Assembly: GCF_029892425.1 (NCBI RefSeq)
Contig: NZ_JARXWB010000003.1
Span: 1-64,000 of the forward strand
Length of the DNA: 64,000 nt
Origin: Bradyrhizobium sp. BR13661
GTDB lineage: Bacteria; Pseudomonadota; Alphaproteobacteria; Rhizobiales; Xanthobacteraceae
Reading direction: 5' to 3'
Shown here: positions 1 through 7,876 of the stretch, piece by piece
Numbering within the stretch: the stretch's first letter is position 1
Layout: every line of letters begins with the position of its first letter
Program-made: the position numbers and the translations under genes
Notes under the pieces: generated by a model
Told to the model about the DNA's origin: nothing
Seen by the model: the letters and a program-made list of their open reading frames with translations, nothing else
The model's database searches: none

Positions 1-121
1 GGGAGACCGGGCCGGATCACGGCGTCAAGCGCCAAGGACCCAACGGCTTCCCGCCCACCGCCATCATGACAGACTTTCCACACACAGGGACCCAGGCGCT
101 GCAGAGCGCATTGCCGCGATA

Positions 122-190
122 TGGGCCCCGGCTCTGCAGCGCACCACGCCGCGAAGACGCGGCGCGCTGCGCTGCGTCCGGGGCACGAGA
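122..190. repeat. partial GC-rich dispersed repeat (family C)
   Basis: The sequence runs from GGGCCCCGGCTCTGCAGC to GCGTCCGGGGCACGAGA. It matches one half of three longer elements in this window, at 7616-7780, 47894-48027 and 53675-53813. It lies in a gene-free stretch, and the short reading frames across it are repeat translation. Confidence 0.6.
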
Positions 191-285
191 ATATAACTGG
201 CGTCATCAACAGACACGCGTCATCGGTCTCGCGGCGCAGGCGCCCGAAGCTTTGCTGTCCGTTTCGCACCTCTCGAGAAGAAAGG

Positions 286-388
286 GCGCAGGGAAGGCCG
301 GGCGCCGGCTGGCACCCAGGGTCCGCATACGAAAAACGCACGCGGGGTGACCACAGGTGACGCCGGGACATCCCGGCCTTCCCTGCGC
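286..388. repeat. inverted repeat with perfect 17-bp arms
   Basis: The arm at 286-302 (GCGCAGGGAAGGCCGGG) is the exact reverse complement of 372-388, with about 69 bases between them. I recall similar sequence as a multicopy intergenic element in Bradyrhizobium and Rhodopseudomonas. That recollection was not checked here. Confidence 0.6.
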
Positions 389-1102
389 AATGGTTTTACG
401 GCTTATGGCGCGCTCTCCCCGGGGAGCGATGCACTCTTGCCCCCGTCGCCTCGCGAATGACCGATGCGCGCGGTCCGGTCGGGCCGCCGCATCACCGCAA
501 GGCTTGACGCACAGACTCCGGGCGCCAGGACCACACGCTTTTGCCGTCCGCGGACGCCCCTCCCGGAACATTCGGACGCTCGCGCGTGCTCGCCCCCGAA
601 GCCGAAAGGAACGCTGTGACCGCGCCGTGTCGATCCCGCGGATCGTGATGGCTCACGGGGATTTCCCGCCCTGCCATCCCGTCACGCGCCGGCGCTGCCG
701 CGTCCATCGCGTCCCGGCCTACGTATCGTGACGATCGCGAAACGTCCCTTTGACGGGCCGGGATGGAATGCGGTTTAACCGAAGACATGAATTCGGTCAA
801 TCAGAATATTTGCAGCACCGTCGTTGACCCACATGTGGCGTGTTTCGCCCGTCGGTCAACGCGAGGCATAGTGTGCATGGTGGGCTGGCATTGCGTGGCC
901 GTCCCCCGTGAATTGCGCATTGTGCGGCAGAAATGCCGCGGCGTGATCGATGGGTTCAGCGCTCGGAGCAGATCCATTTGAGCGTTCAGCCGTCCCTGGG
1001 AAACGTACAGCGGCGGGTTATAAGTGACCTCGACATTCCCGAACCATCAGACAATGATCTCAGTTCTGGATCAGCTCAGTCCACCGCCCGCCAGGATCGC
1101 CT
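389..1102. other. gene-free stretch, probably repetitive
   Basis: About 700 bases carry no convincing gene. Short open frames occur on both strands, but their translations are Arg/Ala/Pro-rich, overlap one another, and have no recognisable domain or ribosome site. The first half continues the dispersed-repeat character of the left edge. Bases 780-1100 are less GC-rich and hold the leader of the acetyltransferase gene that follows. Confidence 0.5.
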
Positions 1103-1552
1103 ATGATGAAGCTCGTATCGAACAATCCTCCAGATTTCGACAGGCTAGGCGCGCTGCTCTTCGATAAGGACGATCTGCTGTTGGTGTGGCCGGAAGCGAG
1201 GTTCCCGTTCGATCGAGAGCAATGGGGCGAAAGGCTATCATCGCATCCCGGAAACCGATCGTATTTCGTGGCTTTCGACGGCCAGATAATCGGGCACGTT
1301 GCTTTGCTGGAGACTGATGAAGCGGAAACGTTAGCGCTGTCATACGTGTTCATCAAACCGCATTACCGCGGCCGCGGGCTTGGCATTCTGCTAATGACCC
1401 TGGTCGAGCTTGAGGCCAAGACACTCGGAGCTCGCGCTCTACGTCTTCGCGTCAGAACCTACAATCCTCGAGCGCGTCGCGTGTATGAGGCCGCTGGATT
1501 TGCCCAAAGCGACCAAACTGACACCCTCGTTATCATGCGCAAGCAACTATGA
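1103..1552 (+). CDS. GNAT family N-acetyltransferase
   Basis: This 149-residue protein should move an acetyl group from acetyl-CoA to an unknown amine. The acetyl-CoA-binding motif A is clear: a beta strand (VFIK) is followed by R89-G-R-G-L-G94. The later N121...Y128...AGF segment is the usual GNAT motif B with its conserved Asn and Tyr. The length is normal for a single-domain GNAT. CAGGA lies just upstream of the ATG, and a second in-frame ATG one codon later is also possible. It is a lone gene between repetitive DNA and a palindrome, so context gives no clue to the substrate. Confidence 0.85.
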   Translation: MMKLVSNNPPDFDRLGALLFDKDDLLLVWPEARFPFDREQWGERLSSHPGNRSYFVAFDGQIIGHVALLETDEAETLALSYVFIKPHYRGRGLGILLMTLVELEAKTLGARALRLRVRTYNPRARRVYEAAGFAQSDQTDTLVIMRKQL

Positions 1553-1593
1553 GCGTCACGCTCGGTTCACGGCTGCGCCGACGTCAGTAGCGT

Positions 1594-1680
1594 GTAGGAT
1601 GGGTAGAGCGAAGCGAAACCCATCATGCTTCGTCATAGGCAGACGGATTGATGGGTTTCGCTTCGCTCTACCCATCCTAC
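1594..1680. repeat. perfect 30-bp inverted repeat (family D)
   Basis: Bases 1594-1623 are the exact reverse complement of 1651-1680, with a 27-base loop. The arms carry the GTAGGATGGGTAGAGC / GAAGC core shared with the weaker elements at 15149-15227, 17222-17259 and 43204-43231. It sits between the 3' ends of two convergent genes and could act as a bidirectional terminator. Confidence 0.85.
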
Positions 1681-1691
1681 GAGGTCACGCC

Positions 1692-2096
1692 CTACGCCGG
1701 CACGATCACCTTGCCGATCGGCCAGAGCGCGATGCCCGCGAGCTTCAGATGCGCCCAGGCGAAGGGAAGGCCGATGATGGTGATCGCATAGAGCACGGCG
1801 GTCAGGAGGTGGCCGAGCGCCAGCCACCAGCCGGCCAGCACGAACCAGATGATGTTGCCGATCACGCCGAGGGCGCCCGTGCCGATATCGCTCATGCCGG
1901 TAACCTCGTCGCGGTTGACCGCGCGCGAGCCGAACGGCAGCAGCGTGTAAATGGCGATGTTGAACGCCGCCCGCGCCCAGGGCAGGCCGATGATGGTGAT
2001 GGCCATGATGACGGACGCCACCAGCCAACCGAATGCCATCCAGGCACCGCCGATGAGAATCCAGATCAGGTTGAGCAAGATGGAAACTGGGGACAT
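1692..2096 (-). CDS. YccF family (DUF307) inner-membrane protein
   Basis: This 134-residue membrane protein of unknown biochemical role is built from two similar halves. Each half has a hydrophobic stretch (NLIWILIGG and NIIWFVLAGWW) followed by the signature ITIIGLPWA/FAWA. That internal duplication is diagnostic of the YccF family. Charged residues lie in the short link between the halves. It is a single gene in antisense orientation to its neighbours, separated from the acetyltransferase gene by the palindrome at 1594-1680. Length and motifs are normal for the family. Confidence 0.88.
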   Translation of the reverse strand: MSPVSILLNLIWILIGGAWMAFGWLVASVIMAITIIGLPWARAAFNIAIYTLLPFGSRAVNRDEVTGMSDIGTGALGVIGNIIWFVLAGWWLALGHLLTAVLYAITIIGLPFAWAHLKLAGIALWPIGKVIVPA

Positions 2097-2159
2097 GAGT
2101 TTGAGAACCTTGGGACCATCCGGAGGGCAATGGGCCCTCTTATAGCACGACCTCCGCAG

Positions 2160-3245
2160 TCATAGTCCATGACGCCGGTTACGTTCAGCGCGCAGCGATG
2201 TTCCGACAAATCCAACATCTGCGATGCCGCGCGACATCTCGTTCGAACAGAGCCAAAGCGTGACCGCCGCGGCACAGATCGCCGCAAGGCCGGAAATGAG
2301 AACAAGATTAGGACAGAATGTGACAAGAAAATTATCCAGTGGAACGGACCCCGTCGGCCAGCGCGGTGTGCAAGACGATGCCAGAGTCCAACCGGAAAGC
2401 ATCACGGCGGCAGCGTTCGCCACGGCCAAAGCCGTCACGACGATCGCAAGACCCTTCTTCATGGAGAGCGCGAGATCGGCCAGTTTCACGACTGCACAAC
2501 ACGCGATCACGGCGACGATGGCCATGCCCCAACCGGATACTCCGGCGGCGATGGCCTGAGCCTGACCGCTCCAGGCCCATAGTGCCGCGACACAGGCAAG
2601 CAGGGTCAGATTGACCTTCACGACTTCGGGGAACTTGCAGCGCAGCGCGTAAGGATTCGCCTTTTCGACGAGGTCGAGCAGTGCGCAGGCGATCAGCCCC
2701 GCCGCAAAGCCACCGAGATGGACGCCCCAGTCGATCCGCGAATTGCTGAACGCAAATGCGATGTTCAATCCGATATTGATCGCGAAGAAGTCGAAGCTGA
2801 CGTCGAGCTTGCCGAGAATCCAGAGGCACAACAGCGCGCCCAGGACGCCGGACGTGGCGCCGGATGCGCCGACCGTCAAGTAAGGCGTGGAATGAATGCC
2901 GTTGCCAACGATGGCGCCGAATACCATCGCGCAGAGATAGATGATGAGGAAATAGGCCGGCCCCACCCGTCGCTCGAGATGTCCGCCCCACAGCACCAGA
3001 CACAACATGTTCATGGTAAGGTGGACGAAATTGACGTGCAGGAAGCCGTAGGCGAGCAGGCGCCAATACTCATGACGCGCGATGGCGGTCGAATACATGC
3101 CGCCGTAGCGATAGAGCAGCTCCGACGAAGCCGCCGGACCGCCCGCCTGGATGAAGCAAAACCCCGACGCGAGGACCGTCACCGTCATCAGCGCGTAGAC
3201 GGCCGCATGAGGGGTTTCGAAGAAGCTGGCACGATATGAGGGCAT
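2160..3245 (-). CDS. rhomboid family intramembrane serine protease
   Basis: This polytopic membrane protein of about 361 residues should cleave transmembrane substrates within the bilayer. From the ATG used here, the L1-loop HxxxN signature (HLTMN) lies near residues 75-79, the nucleophile is Ser128 in GASG, and the partner is His176 in WGVHLGG. All of the Ser-His dyad is therefore present. After the six-helix core there is a long C-terminal extension (about 150 residues) with extra hydrophobic segments, which is longer than minimal rhomboids. The longest open frame starts four codons upstream at a TTG. The ATG is preferred, but neither start has a good ribosome site. Confidence 0.87.
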   Translation of the reverse strand: MPSYRASFFETPHAAVYALMTVTVLASGFCFIQAGGPAASSELLYRYGGMYSTAIARHEYWRLLAYGFLHVNFVHLTMNMLCLVLWGGHLERRVGPAYFLIIYLCAMVFGAIVGNGIHSTPYLTVGASGATSGVLGALLCLWILGKLDVSFDFFAINIGLNIAFAFSNSRIDWGVHLGGFAAGLIACALLDLVEKANPYALRCKFPEVVKVNLTLLACVAALWAWSGQAQAIAAGVSGWGMAIVAVIACCAVVKLADLALSMKKGLAIVVTALAVANAAAVMLSGWTLASSCTPRWPTGSVPLDNFLVTFCPNLVLISGLAAICAAAVTLWLCSNEMSRGIADVGFVGTSLRAERNRRHGL

Positions 3246-3333
3246 TGGCGATCGCAAGCAGGAGGAGACGTAGATGCCAACCTAGCCGAGCCGATCGATG
3301 ATTGCTACTCCAGCGGGTGCCAGCCGCTGACGC

Positions 3334-4128
3334 CTACCGTCCCTCGAATTTCGGCGCGCGCTTCTCCATGAAAGCCTTCATGCCCTCGGCCATGTCCTGC
3401 GTCTTGAACAGCGGCAGCAGTTGGAGATAGACGTGATGGACGTGGTCGTGGAAGTTCTCGTTCAGGCCCATCCGCATCATACGCTTGGAGGCCTGCACCG
3501 CGAGCGGCGCGTTGGCGGCAATCTCGCGGGCGACGGCGTACGCGCGGGTCATCAGCTCGGCATCCGGCACGACCTCGTTGGCAAGGCCCCAGTCCAGGCA
3601 CTCGCGCGCGCTCAGCGTGCGGCCGGTAAAAATCAGCTCGGAGGCCTTGGCCCAGCCGAGCATGCGCGGCAACAGCCAGGTGCCGCCGGATTCCGGCACC
3701 ACGCCGCGCTTGACGAAGGCGGCGGCGAGCTTTGAGGATTCCGCCATGATGCGGATGTCGCAGCCAAGCGCGGTGTCCATGCCGTAACCGGCCGCGCCGC
3801 CATTGACGGCGCAGATGGTCGGCTTGTCCATCGCCTGCAACACCGTCGGCGGCGTGTTGCGCAGATTGATCGTCGTCGGCGAGGACGCCGCGCTGAGGCC
3901 ATTGCCGTCGCGCTCCCTGCGGAGATCGAGGCCGGCGCAGAACGCCCTGCCCCTGCCGGTGAGAATCACCACGCGGACATTCTTGTCCTCATTGGCCTCG
4001 GTCAAGAGCCGCGCGAGGTCGTTCAGCATCGGGCCGGAGATCGTATTCATCCGCTCCGGCGCGTTCAGCGTGATGGTCGCGATGTGATCGGCGACCTCGT
4101 AAAGGACTTCGTTTTCGGCGTCGGTCAT
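3334..4128 (-). CDS. enoyl-CoA hydratase/isomerase (crotonase) family protein 1
   Basis: This 264-residue crotonase-fold enzyme should hydrate or isomerise an enoyl-CoA in an acyl-CoA catabolic pathway. The oxyanion-hole motif GRAFCAGLD (60-68) is intact. At the two catalytic positions it has Asp118 (YGMDTAL) where classical hydratases have Glu, and the expected Glu146 (VPESGGTW). The start follows a good GGAG ribosome site. The CoA ligase gene lies 18 bases upstream on the same strand, so ligase and crotonase are probably co-transcribed and act on the same acid. The natural substrate cannot be read from the sequence. Confidence 0.88.
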   Translation of the reverse strand: MTDAENEVLYEVADHIATITLNAPERMNTISGPMLNDLARLLTEANEDKNVRVVILTGRGRAFCAGLDLRRERDGNGLSAASSPTTINLRNTPPTVLQAMDKPTICAVNGGAAGYGMDTALGCDIRIMAESSKLAAAFVKRGVVPESGGTWLLPRMLGWAKASELIFTGRTLSARECLDWGLANEVVPDAELMTRAYAVAREIAANAPLAVQASKRMMRMGLNENFHDHVHHVYLQLLPLFKTQDMAEGMKAFMEKRAPKFEGR

Positions 4129-4146
4129 GTGTCGCTCCTCGAATTG

Positions 4147-5691
4147 TCAGATCCTGCGTCCCGCCTGCTCCCAATAGGGATCGCGGAGCCGGCGCTTGAA
4201 GATTTTTCCGGAATCTTCGCGCGGCAGTCCCGTGCGGATCTCGATGTGTTTTGGGACCTTGTAATCGGCGAGCGAGCTCTTGAGCCGCGCACGGATGCCC
4301 GCGGCGTCGAGCGTTACGCCCGGCTGCGGCTCGACCACCGCCATCAGCGCCTCGCCGAACTCGGCATCGGGGATGCCGAACACAGCGCAATCATGCACGC
4401 CAGGCACCGCGTGCAGCACCGACTCGATCTCGGCCGGATAGATGTTGACGCCGCCAGAGATCACCATGTCGCGCTTGCGGTCGCAGATGAAGACGTAGCC
4501 GTCCTCGTCGATATAGCCGACGTCGCCCGAGGTGATGAACCCGTCGCGGTCGATCTCTGCGCGCTTCTCGGGCTTGTTGTGATAGGTGAAGTCGGCCATT
4601 GCAGGCATGCGCGAATAGATCTCGCCGATTTCGCCGACACCAAGCACGCGACCGTCATCGCCGATGAAACGTAATTCGGCGCCGGGCGAGATCTTACCGA
4701 CCGTACCGGGCTTCTTGAGTGCGTCCTCCGACGTCGCGAAGGTGACGGCGCTGGATTCGGTCGAGCCGTAGAATTCGTAGATCACCGGCCCCCACCATTC
4801 GATCATGGCGCGCTTGACGTCCGCCGGACAGGGCGCGGCCGCGTGGATGATGTGGCGCAGCGAAGAGACGTCGTATTTCTTGCGGACCTCCTCCGGCAGC
4901 TTCATCAGGCGGATGAACATGGTCGGCACCATGAAGATGGTGTCGACCTTGTAGCGCTCGATCAGCTGCAGAAAATCTTCCGCCTCAAAGCGCGGCATCA
5001 GCACCAGCACGCCGCCGAGCTTGCCGGCGCGGATGCCGAACGAATTCGGCGCGGAATGGTAGAGCGGCCCCGGCAGGATCGCGCGGGCTCCCGGCTTGAG
5101 CCCATAGATCATTGCGCGCATGCGCTCGCCGGCGGCCTGTTGCTCCGGCGTCGGCGCGTTACGCCGCACGCCCTTGGGATGGCCTGTGGTGCCTGAGGTG
5201 TAGATCATGTTCATCGGCTGCGGCACGACCGGGCCGTCATAGGGCTGGAATTGCGCGAGCCAGGATTCGAAATCGATCGCGAAGTCCGGCGTCTTCAGGT
5301 GATCGGGATCGATCTTGTAGTTTCTCAGGATTTCCGGCGGCGTCGGCACGCTGAGCACGGTCACGCCTTTCGGGATCGCGTCGCGCAAGGCATGCAACAT
5401 GTCGGCGTGACCGATCAGCACGGATGTGCCGGTATCACCGAGGATGTAGTTGATCTCCTCGGGCTTGAAATGCCAGTTGATCGGCACGCCATAGGCGCCG
5501 AGCCGCATCGCGGCGTAGGCAGCCTCGAGGAAGGCGATGTCGTTGCGCATCAGCATGCAGACGCAATCGCCTTGCTGGACGCCGATCCTGGCGAGGCCGG
5601 ATGCGATACGGTCGGCGCGAGCCGCGACTTCGGAATGGGTGCGGCGGCGATCGCCGGAGACGATGCCGAGGAATGGGGACGTTTCGCTCAT
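4147..5691 (-). CDS. acyl-CoA synthetase (AMP-dependent ligase) 1
   Basis: This 514-residue ANL-superfamily enzyme activates a carboxylic acid to its CoA thioester through an acyl-adenylate. The ATP-binding loop YTSGTTGHPKG lies at about 164-174. It is followed by YEFYGSTES (adenylate binding), the hinge region with DRKRDMVISGG, and the C-terminal catalytic lysine in EDSGKIFKRRLRDPYW. Length is at the short end for the family because the N-terminus is compact. It is the first gene of a two-gene unit with the crotonase downstream. The LR(D/E)PYW ending is shared with the second ligase at 7877-9454, which suggests related subfamilies. Substrate length or type is unknown. Confidence 0.9.
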   Translation of the reverse strand: MSETSPFLGIVSGDRRRTHSEVAARADRIASGLARIGVQQGDCVCMLMRNDIAFLEAAYAAMRLGAYGVPINWHFKPEEINYILGDTGTSVLIGHADMLHALRDAIPKGVTVLSVPTPPEILRNYKIDPDHLKTPDFAIDFESWLAQFQPYDGPVVPQPMNMIYTSGTTGHPKGVRRNAPTPEQQAAGERMRAMIYGLKPGARAILPGPLYHSAPNSFGIRAGKLGGVLVLMPRFEAEDFLQLIERYKVDTIFMVPTMFIRLMKLPEEVRKKYDVSSLRHIIHAAAPCPADVKRAMIEWWGPVIYEFYGSTESSAVTFATSEDALKKPGTVGKISPGAELRFIGDDGRVLGVGEIGEIYSRMPAMADFTYHNKPEKRAEIDRDGFITSGDVGYIDEDGYVFICDRKRDMVISGGVNIYPAEIESVLHAVPGVHDCAVFGIPDAEFGEALMAVVEPQPGVTLDAAGIRARLKSSLADYKVPKHIEIRTGLPREDSGKIFKRRLRDPYWEQAGRRI

Positions 5692-5718
5692 TCTTGTTTT
5701 TCTTTGTTGTGAGTTGCT

Positions 5719-5823
5719 GTCATTCCGGGGCGACGCGAAGCATCGAACCCGGAATCCATTTCACAGCGGACGATGAGGCGCGATGGATTCCGGGCCTGCG
5801 CCTGCGGCGTATCCCGGAATGAC
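5719..5823. repeat. palindromic intergenic repeat (family A, copy 1)
   Basis: It begins GTCATTCCGGGGCG and ends with the complementary CCCGGAATGAC. Internal GGAATCCAT / ATGGATTCCGGG arms make a second, inner stem. The same layout recurs at 11900-12005 and 19121-19224. It separates the ligase gene from the next crotonase gene. Confidence 0.85.
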
Positions 5824-5827
5824 GACC

Positions 5828-6637
5828 TCAATCCGCATACTTCGCCGCACGTTTCTCCAGATTCGACCGCACAGCCTCGGTCTGGTTCGCGCTGCCGATC
5901 AGCTTCTGCTGCTCGACGGACTCAGCCAGCAGCGCCGGACCGGGATCGACCGAGAGATTGTTCAGCAGCCGCTTGGCCGCGCGGATCGCATCGGGGCTCT
6001 TGCCGGCGATCTCGCGTGCGACTTCGAGCGCAGCTGCGCGCGGGTCATCGCAAATGCGGGTGGCGAGACCGTAAGTCATCGCCTCCTGCGCGGAGAAGAT
6101 GCGCCCTGTATAGGTGAGATCGCGCAGGATGTCGTCGCGCACGAGCGAGGCCAGGATCGGCGTGCCTGCCATATCAGGGACGAGGCCCCATTTGATTTCC
6201 ATGATCGACATCCGCGCATCGGGGCTGAGGAAACGCATGTCGGCGCCGAGCGAGAGCTGGAAGCCGCCGCCGAACGCGACGCCATGCACCGCCGCGATCA
6301 CGGGAACCGGAAGCTGGCGCCATCCCCACACGGCCTGTTGTGGGAAGTTCGCCTGGCCATGCGTCCGCTTGGTGAGATCGCGATTTTCGCCACCCGGAAT
6401 TCCGTTACCGCCCTTCTCCTTCATGGCTGCAAAACGTCCCATGTCGAGACCGGCGCAGAAGGCGCGGCCCTCGCCGGACAGCACGACGACGCGCACGCCT
6501 TTCTCCGTCGAAAGCCGCTCGGTTGCCGCAACAAGGGCCTCGAACATGGCCTGATCGAGCGCATTCATCTTGTCCGCGCGCACCAGGCGCACGTCGGCGA
6601 CGCCTTCGGAGATCGAAATCGAGACGCGCTCTTCCAT
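5828..6637 (-). CDS. crotonase family protein 2 (dienoyl-CoA isomerase-like)
   Basis: This 269-residue crotonase-fold enzyme keeps the oxyanion motif GRAFCAGLD (57-65). The catalytic Glu of hydratases is Gln127 here (FGGGFQLSL), and the second site is Asp155 (VPDMAG). Glu147 (IMEIKWG) and Asp155 line up with the Glu/Asp pair used by delta(3,5)-delta(2,4)-dienoyl-CoA isomerases, so an isomerase role is more likely than hydration. This is inference from motif alignment. A divergent dienoyl-CoA reductase-like gene starts about 100 bases away, which fits degradation of unsaturated acyl chains. The start has an AGGGAG site 9 bases upstream. Confidence 0.87.
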   Translation of the reverse strand: MEERVSISISEGVADVRLVRADKMNALDQAMFEALVAATERLSTEKGVRVVVLSGEGRAFCAGLDMGRFAAMKEKGGNGIPGGENRDLTKRTHGQANFPQQAVWGWRQLPVPVIAAVHGVAFGGGFQLSLGADMRFLSPDARMSIMEIKWGLVPDMAGTPILASLVRDDILRDLTYTGRIFSAQEAMTYGLATRICDDPRAAALEVAREIAGKSPDAIRAAKRLLNNLSVDPGPALLAESVEQQKLIGSANQTEAVRSNLEKRAAKYAD

Positions 6638-6741
6638 GGATGAATTCTCCCTGTTCTTGTTCGGTGCCGCTTTACAGAAAGCGGGCGGCCAGATTTAGTC
6701 AATCGACCAATTAACTGACAATCCGTACGGGAGATACAGCC

Positions 6742-7614
6742 ATGTTCAAGGAAAATCTTCTGGCTGGCCGGCGCATTCTCGTGACCGGCGGCGGCACCGG
6801 GCTCGGCAAATCCATGGCAGCCCGCTTCCTCCAGCTCGGCGCCGAGGTGCATATCTGCGGCCGGCGCAAGATCGTCTGCGACGAGACCGCGATCGAGCTG
6901 ATGGGTGAATATGGCGGCCGCGTCACCAGCCACGGTGTCGACATCCGCAATTCGCTCGCGGTCGAGGAGATGGTCGACAACATCTTTCGCGATGCGCCGC
7001 TCACCGATCTCATCAACAACGCCGCCGGCAATTTCATCTCGCGCACGGAAGAGCTCTCGCCGCGCGGTTTCGATGCCGTCGCCAACATCGTCATGCACGG
7101 CACGTTCTATGTGACCCATGCCGTCGGCAAGCGCTGGATCGCGCTGAAGCAGCCCGGCAACGTCGTGTCGATCACCGTCACCTGGGTGCGCAACGGCTCG
7201 CCCTATGTGGTGCCGTCGGCGATGAGCAAATCGGCGATCCACGCCATGACGATGTCGCTCGCGACCGAATGGGGCCGCTACGGCATCCGCCTCAACACCA
7301 TCGCGCCAGGCGAGATCCCGACCGAGGGCATGAGCAAGCGCATCAAGCCGGGCGACGAGGCCGGCGCGCGCACCAAGGCGATGAACCCGATGGGCCGCGT
7401 CGGCACCATGGAGGAATTGCAGAACCTCGCCGTGTTCCTGATCTCCGGCGGCTGCGACTGGATCACCGGCGAGACCATCGCCATGGACGGCGCGCAGGCG
7501 CTCGCCATGGGCGGCAATTTCTACCAGCTCCGCGACTGGAGCGACGACGACTGGAAGACCGCGCGCGAAAGCATCATGGCGCAGAACGAGAAGGATCGCG
7601 CGAAGCGGGGGTAA
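6742..7614 (+). CDS. SDR family oxidoreductase, 2,4-dienoyl-CoA reductase-like
   Basis: This 290-residue short-chain dehydrogenase has the NAD(P) motif TGGGTGLG (15-22) and NNAAGNF (92-98). The canonical catalytic Tyr is absent: the segment reads P-S159-A-M-S-K163, so Ser replaces Tyr while the Lys is kept. That arrangement, the NNAAGNFIS and VVPSA segments, and the C-terminal GGNFYQLRDW stretch closely resemble animal DECR-type 2,4-dienoyl-CoA reductases. It would reduce 2,4-dienoyl-CoA with NADPH during breakdown of unsaturated acids. It diverges from crotonase 2 and lies upstream of a CoA ligase on the same strand. The ATG is preceded by GGGAG. Confidence 0.87.
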   Translation: MFKENLLAGRRILVTGGGTGLGKSMAARFLQLGAEVHICGRRKIVCDETAIELMGEYGGRVTSHGVDIRNSLAVEEMVDNIFRDAPLTDLINNAAGNFISRTEELSPRGFDAVANIVMHGTFYVTHAVGKRWIALKQPGNVVSITVTWVRNGSPYVVPSAMSKSAIHAMTMSLATEWGRYGIRLNTIAPGEIPTEGMSKRIKPGDEAGARTKAMNPMGRVGTMEELQNLAVFLISGGCDWITGETIAMDGAQALAMGGNFYQLRDWSDDDWKTARESIMAQNEKDRAKRG

Positions 7615-7615
7615 T

Positions 7616-7780
7616 CTCGTGCCCCGGACGCAGCGCAGCACGCCCCCGGCGATGCGAAGCATCGTCCGGTGCGGCGTGGTGCGCTGCTGAGCCGGGGCCC
7701 ATCTCTCGGCGCACACAAAAGAATGGGTCCCGGCTCTGCGCAGCAGCGCAAAGGGCGCTGCAGCGCGTCCGGGACACGAG
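7616..7780. repeat. long GC-rich palindromic repeat (family C, copy 2)
   Basis: The outer arms are CTCGTGCCCCGGACGC and, at the other end, GCGTCCGGGACACGAG, with one mismatch. Inner arms GAGCCGGGGCCCA and TGGGTCCCGGCTC make a second hairpin. Related copies are at 47894-48027 and 53675-53813, with a half copy at 122-190. Confidence 0.8.
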
Positions 7781-7876
7781 ACCGCGCTTGTCCGGGACGA
7801 CGGAGGAGTCCACCTTGTCTTCACCCGCGGATGACGCCACACTCCGCGACATAAGAACAGACGTCACGGGAGAAAC

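Noticed and set aside
1..69. 3' end of a gene running in from the left edge (frame 1 to the TGA at 67-69)
   Set aside because: Only 22 codons are visible, with no recognisable motif, so a gene end cannot be supported.
66..731. Short open frames on both strands at the left edge (94, 124 and 121 residues)
   Set aside because: Their translations are Arg/Ala/Pro-rich, overlap one another on both strands, have no domain or ribosome site, and lie within repeat DNA.
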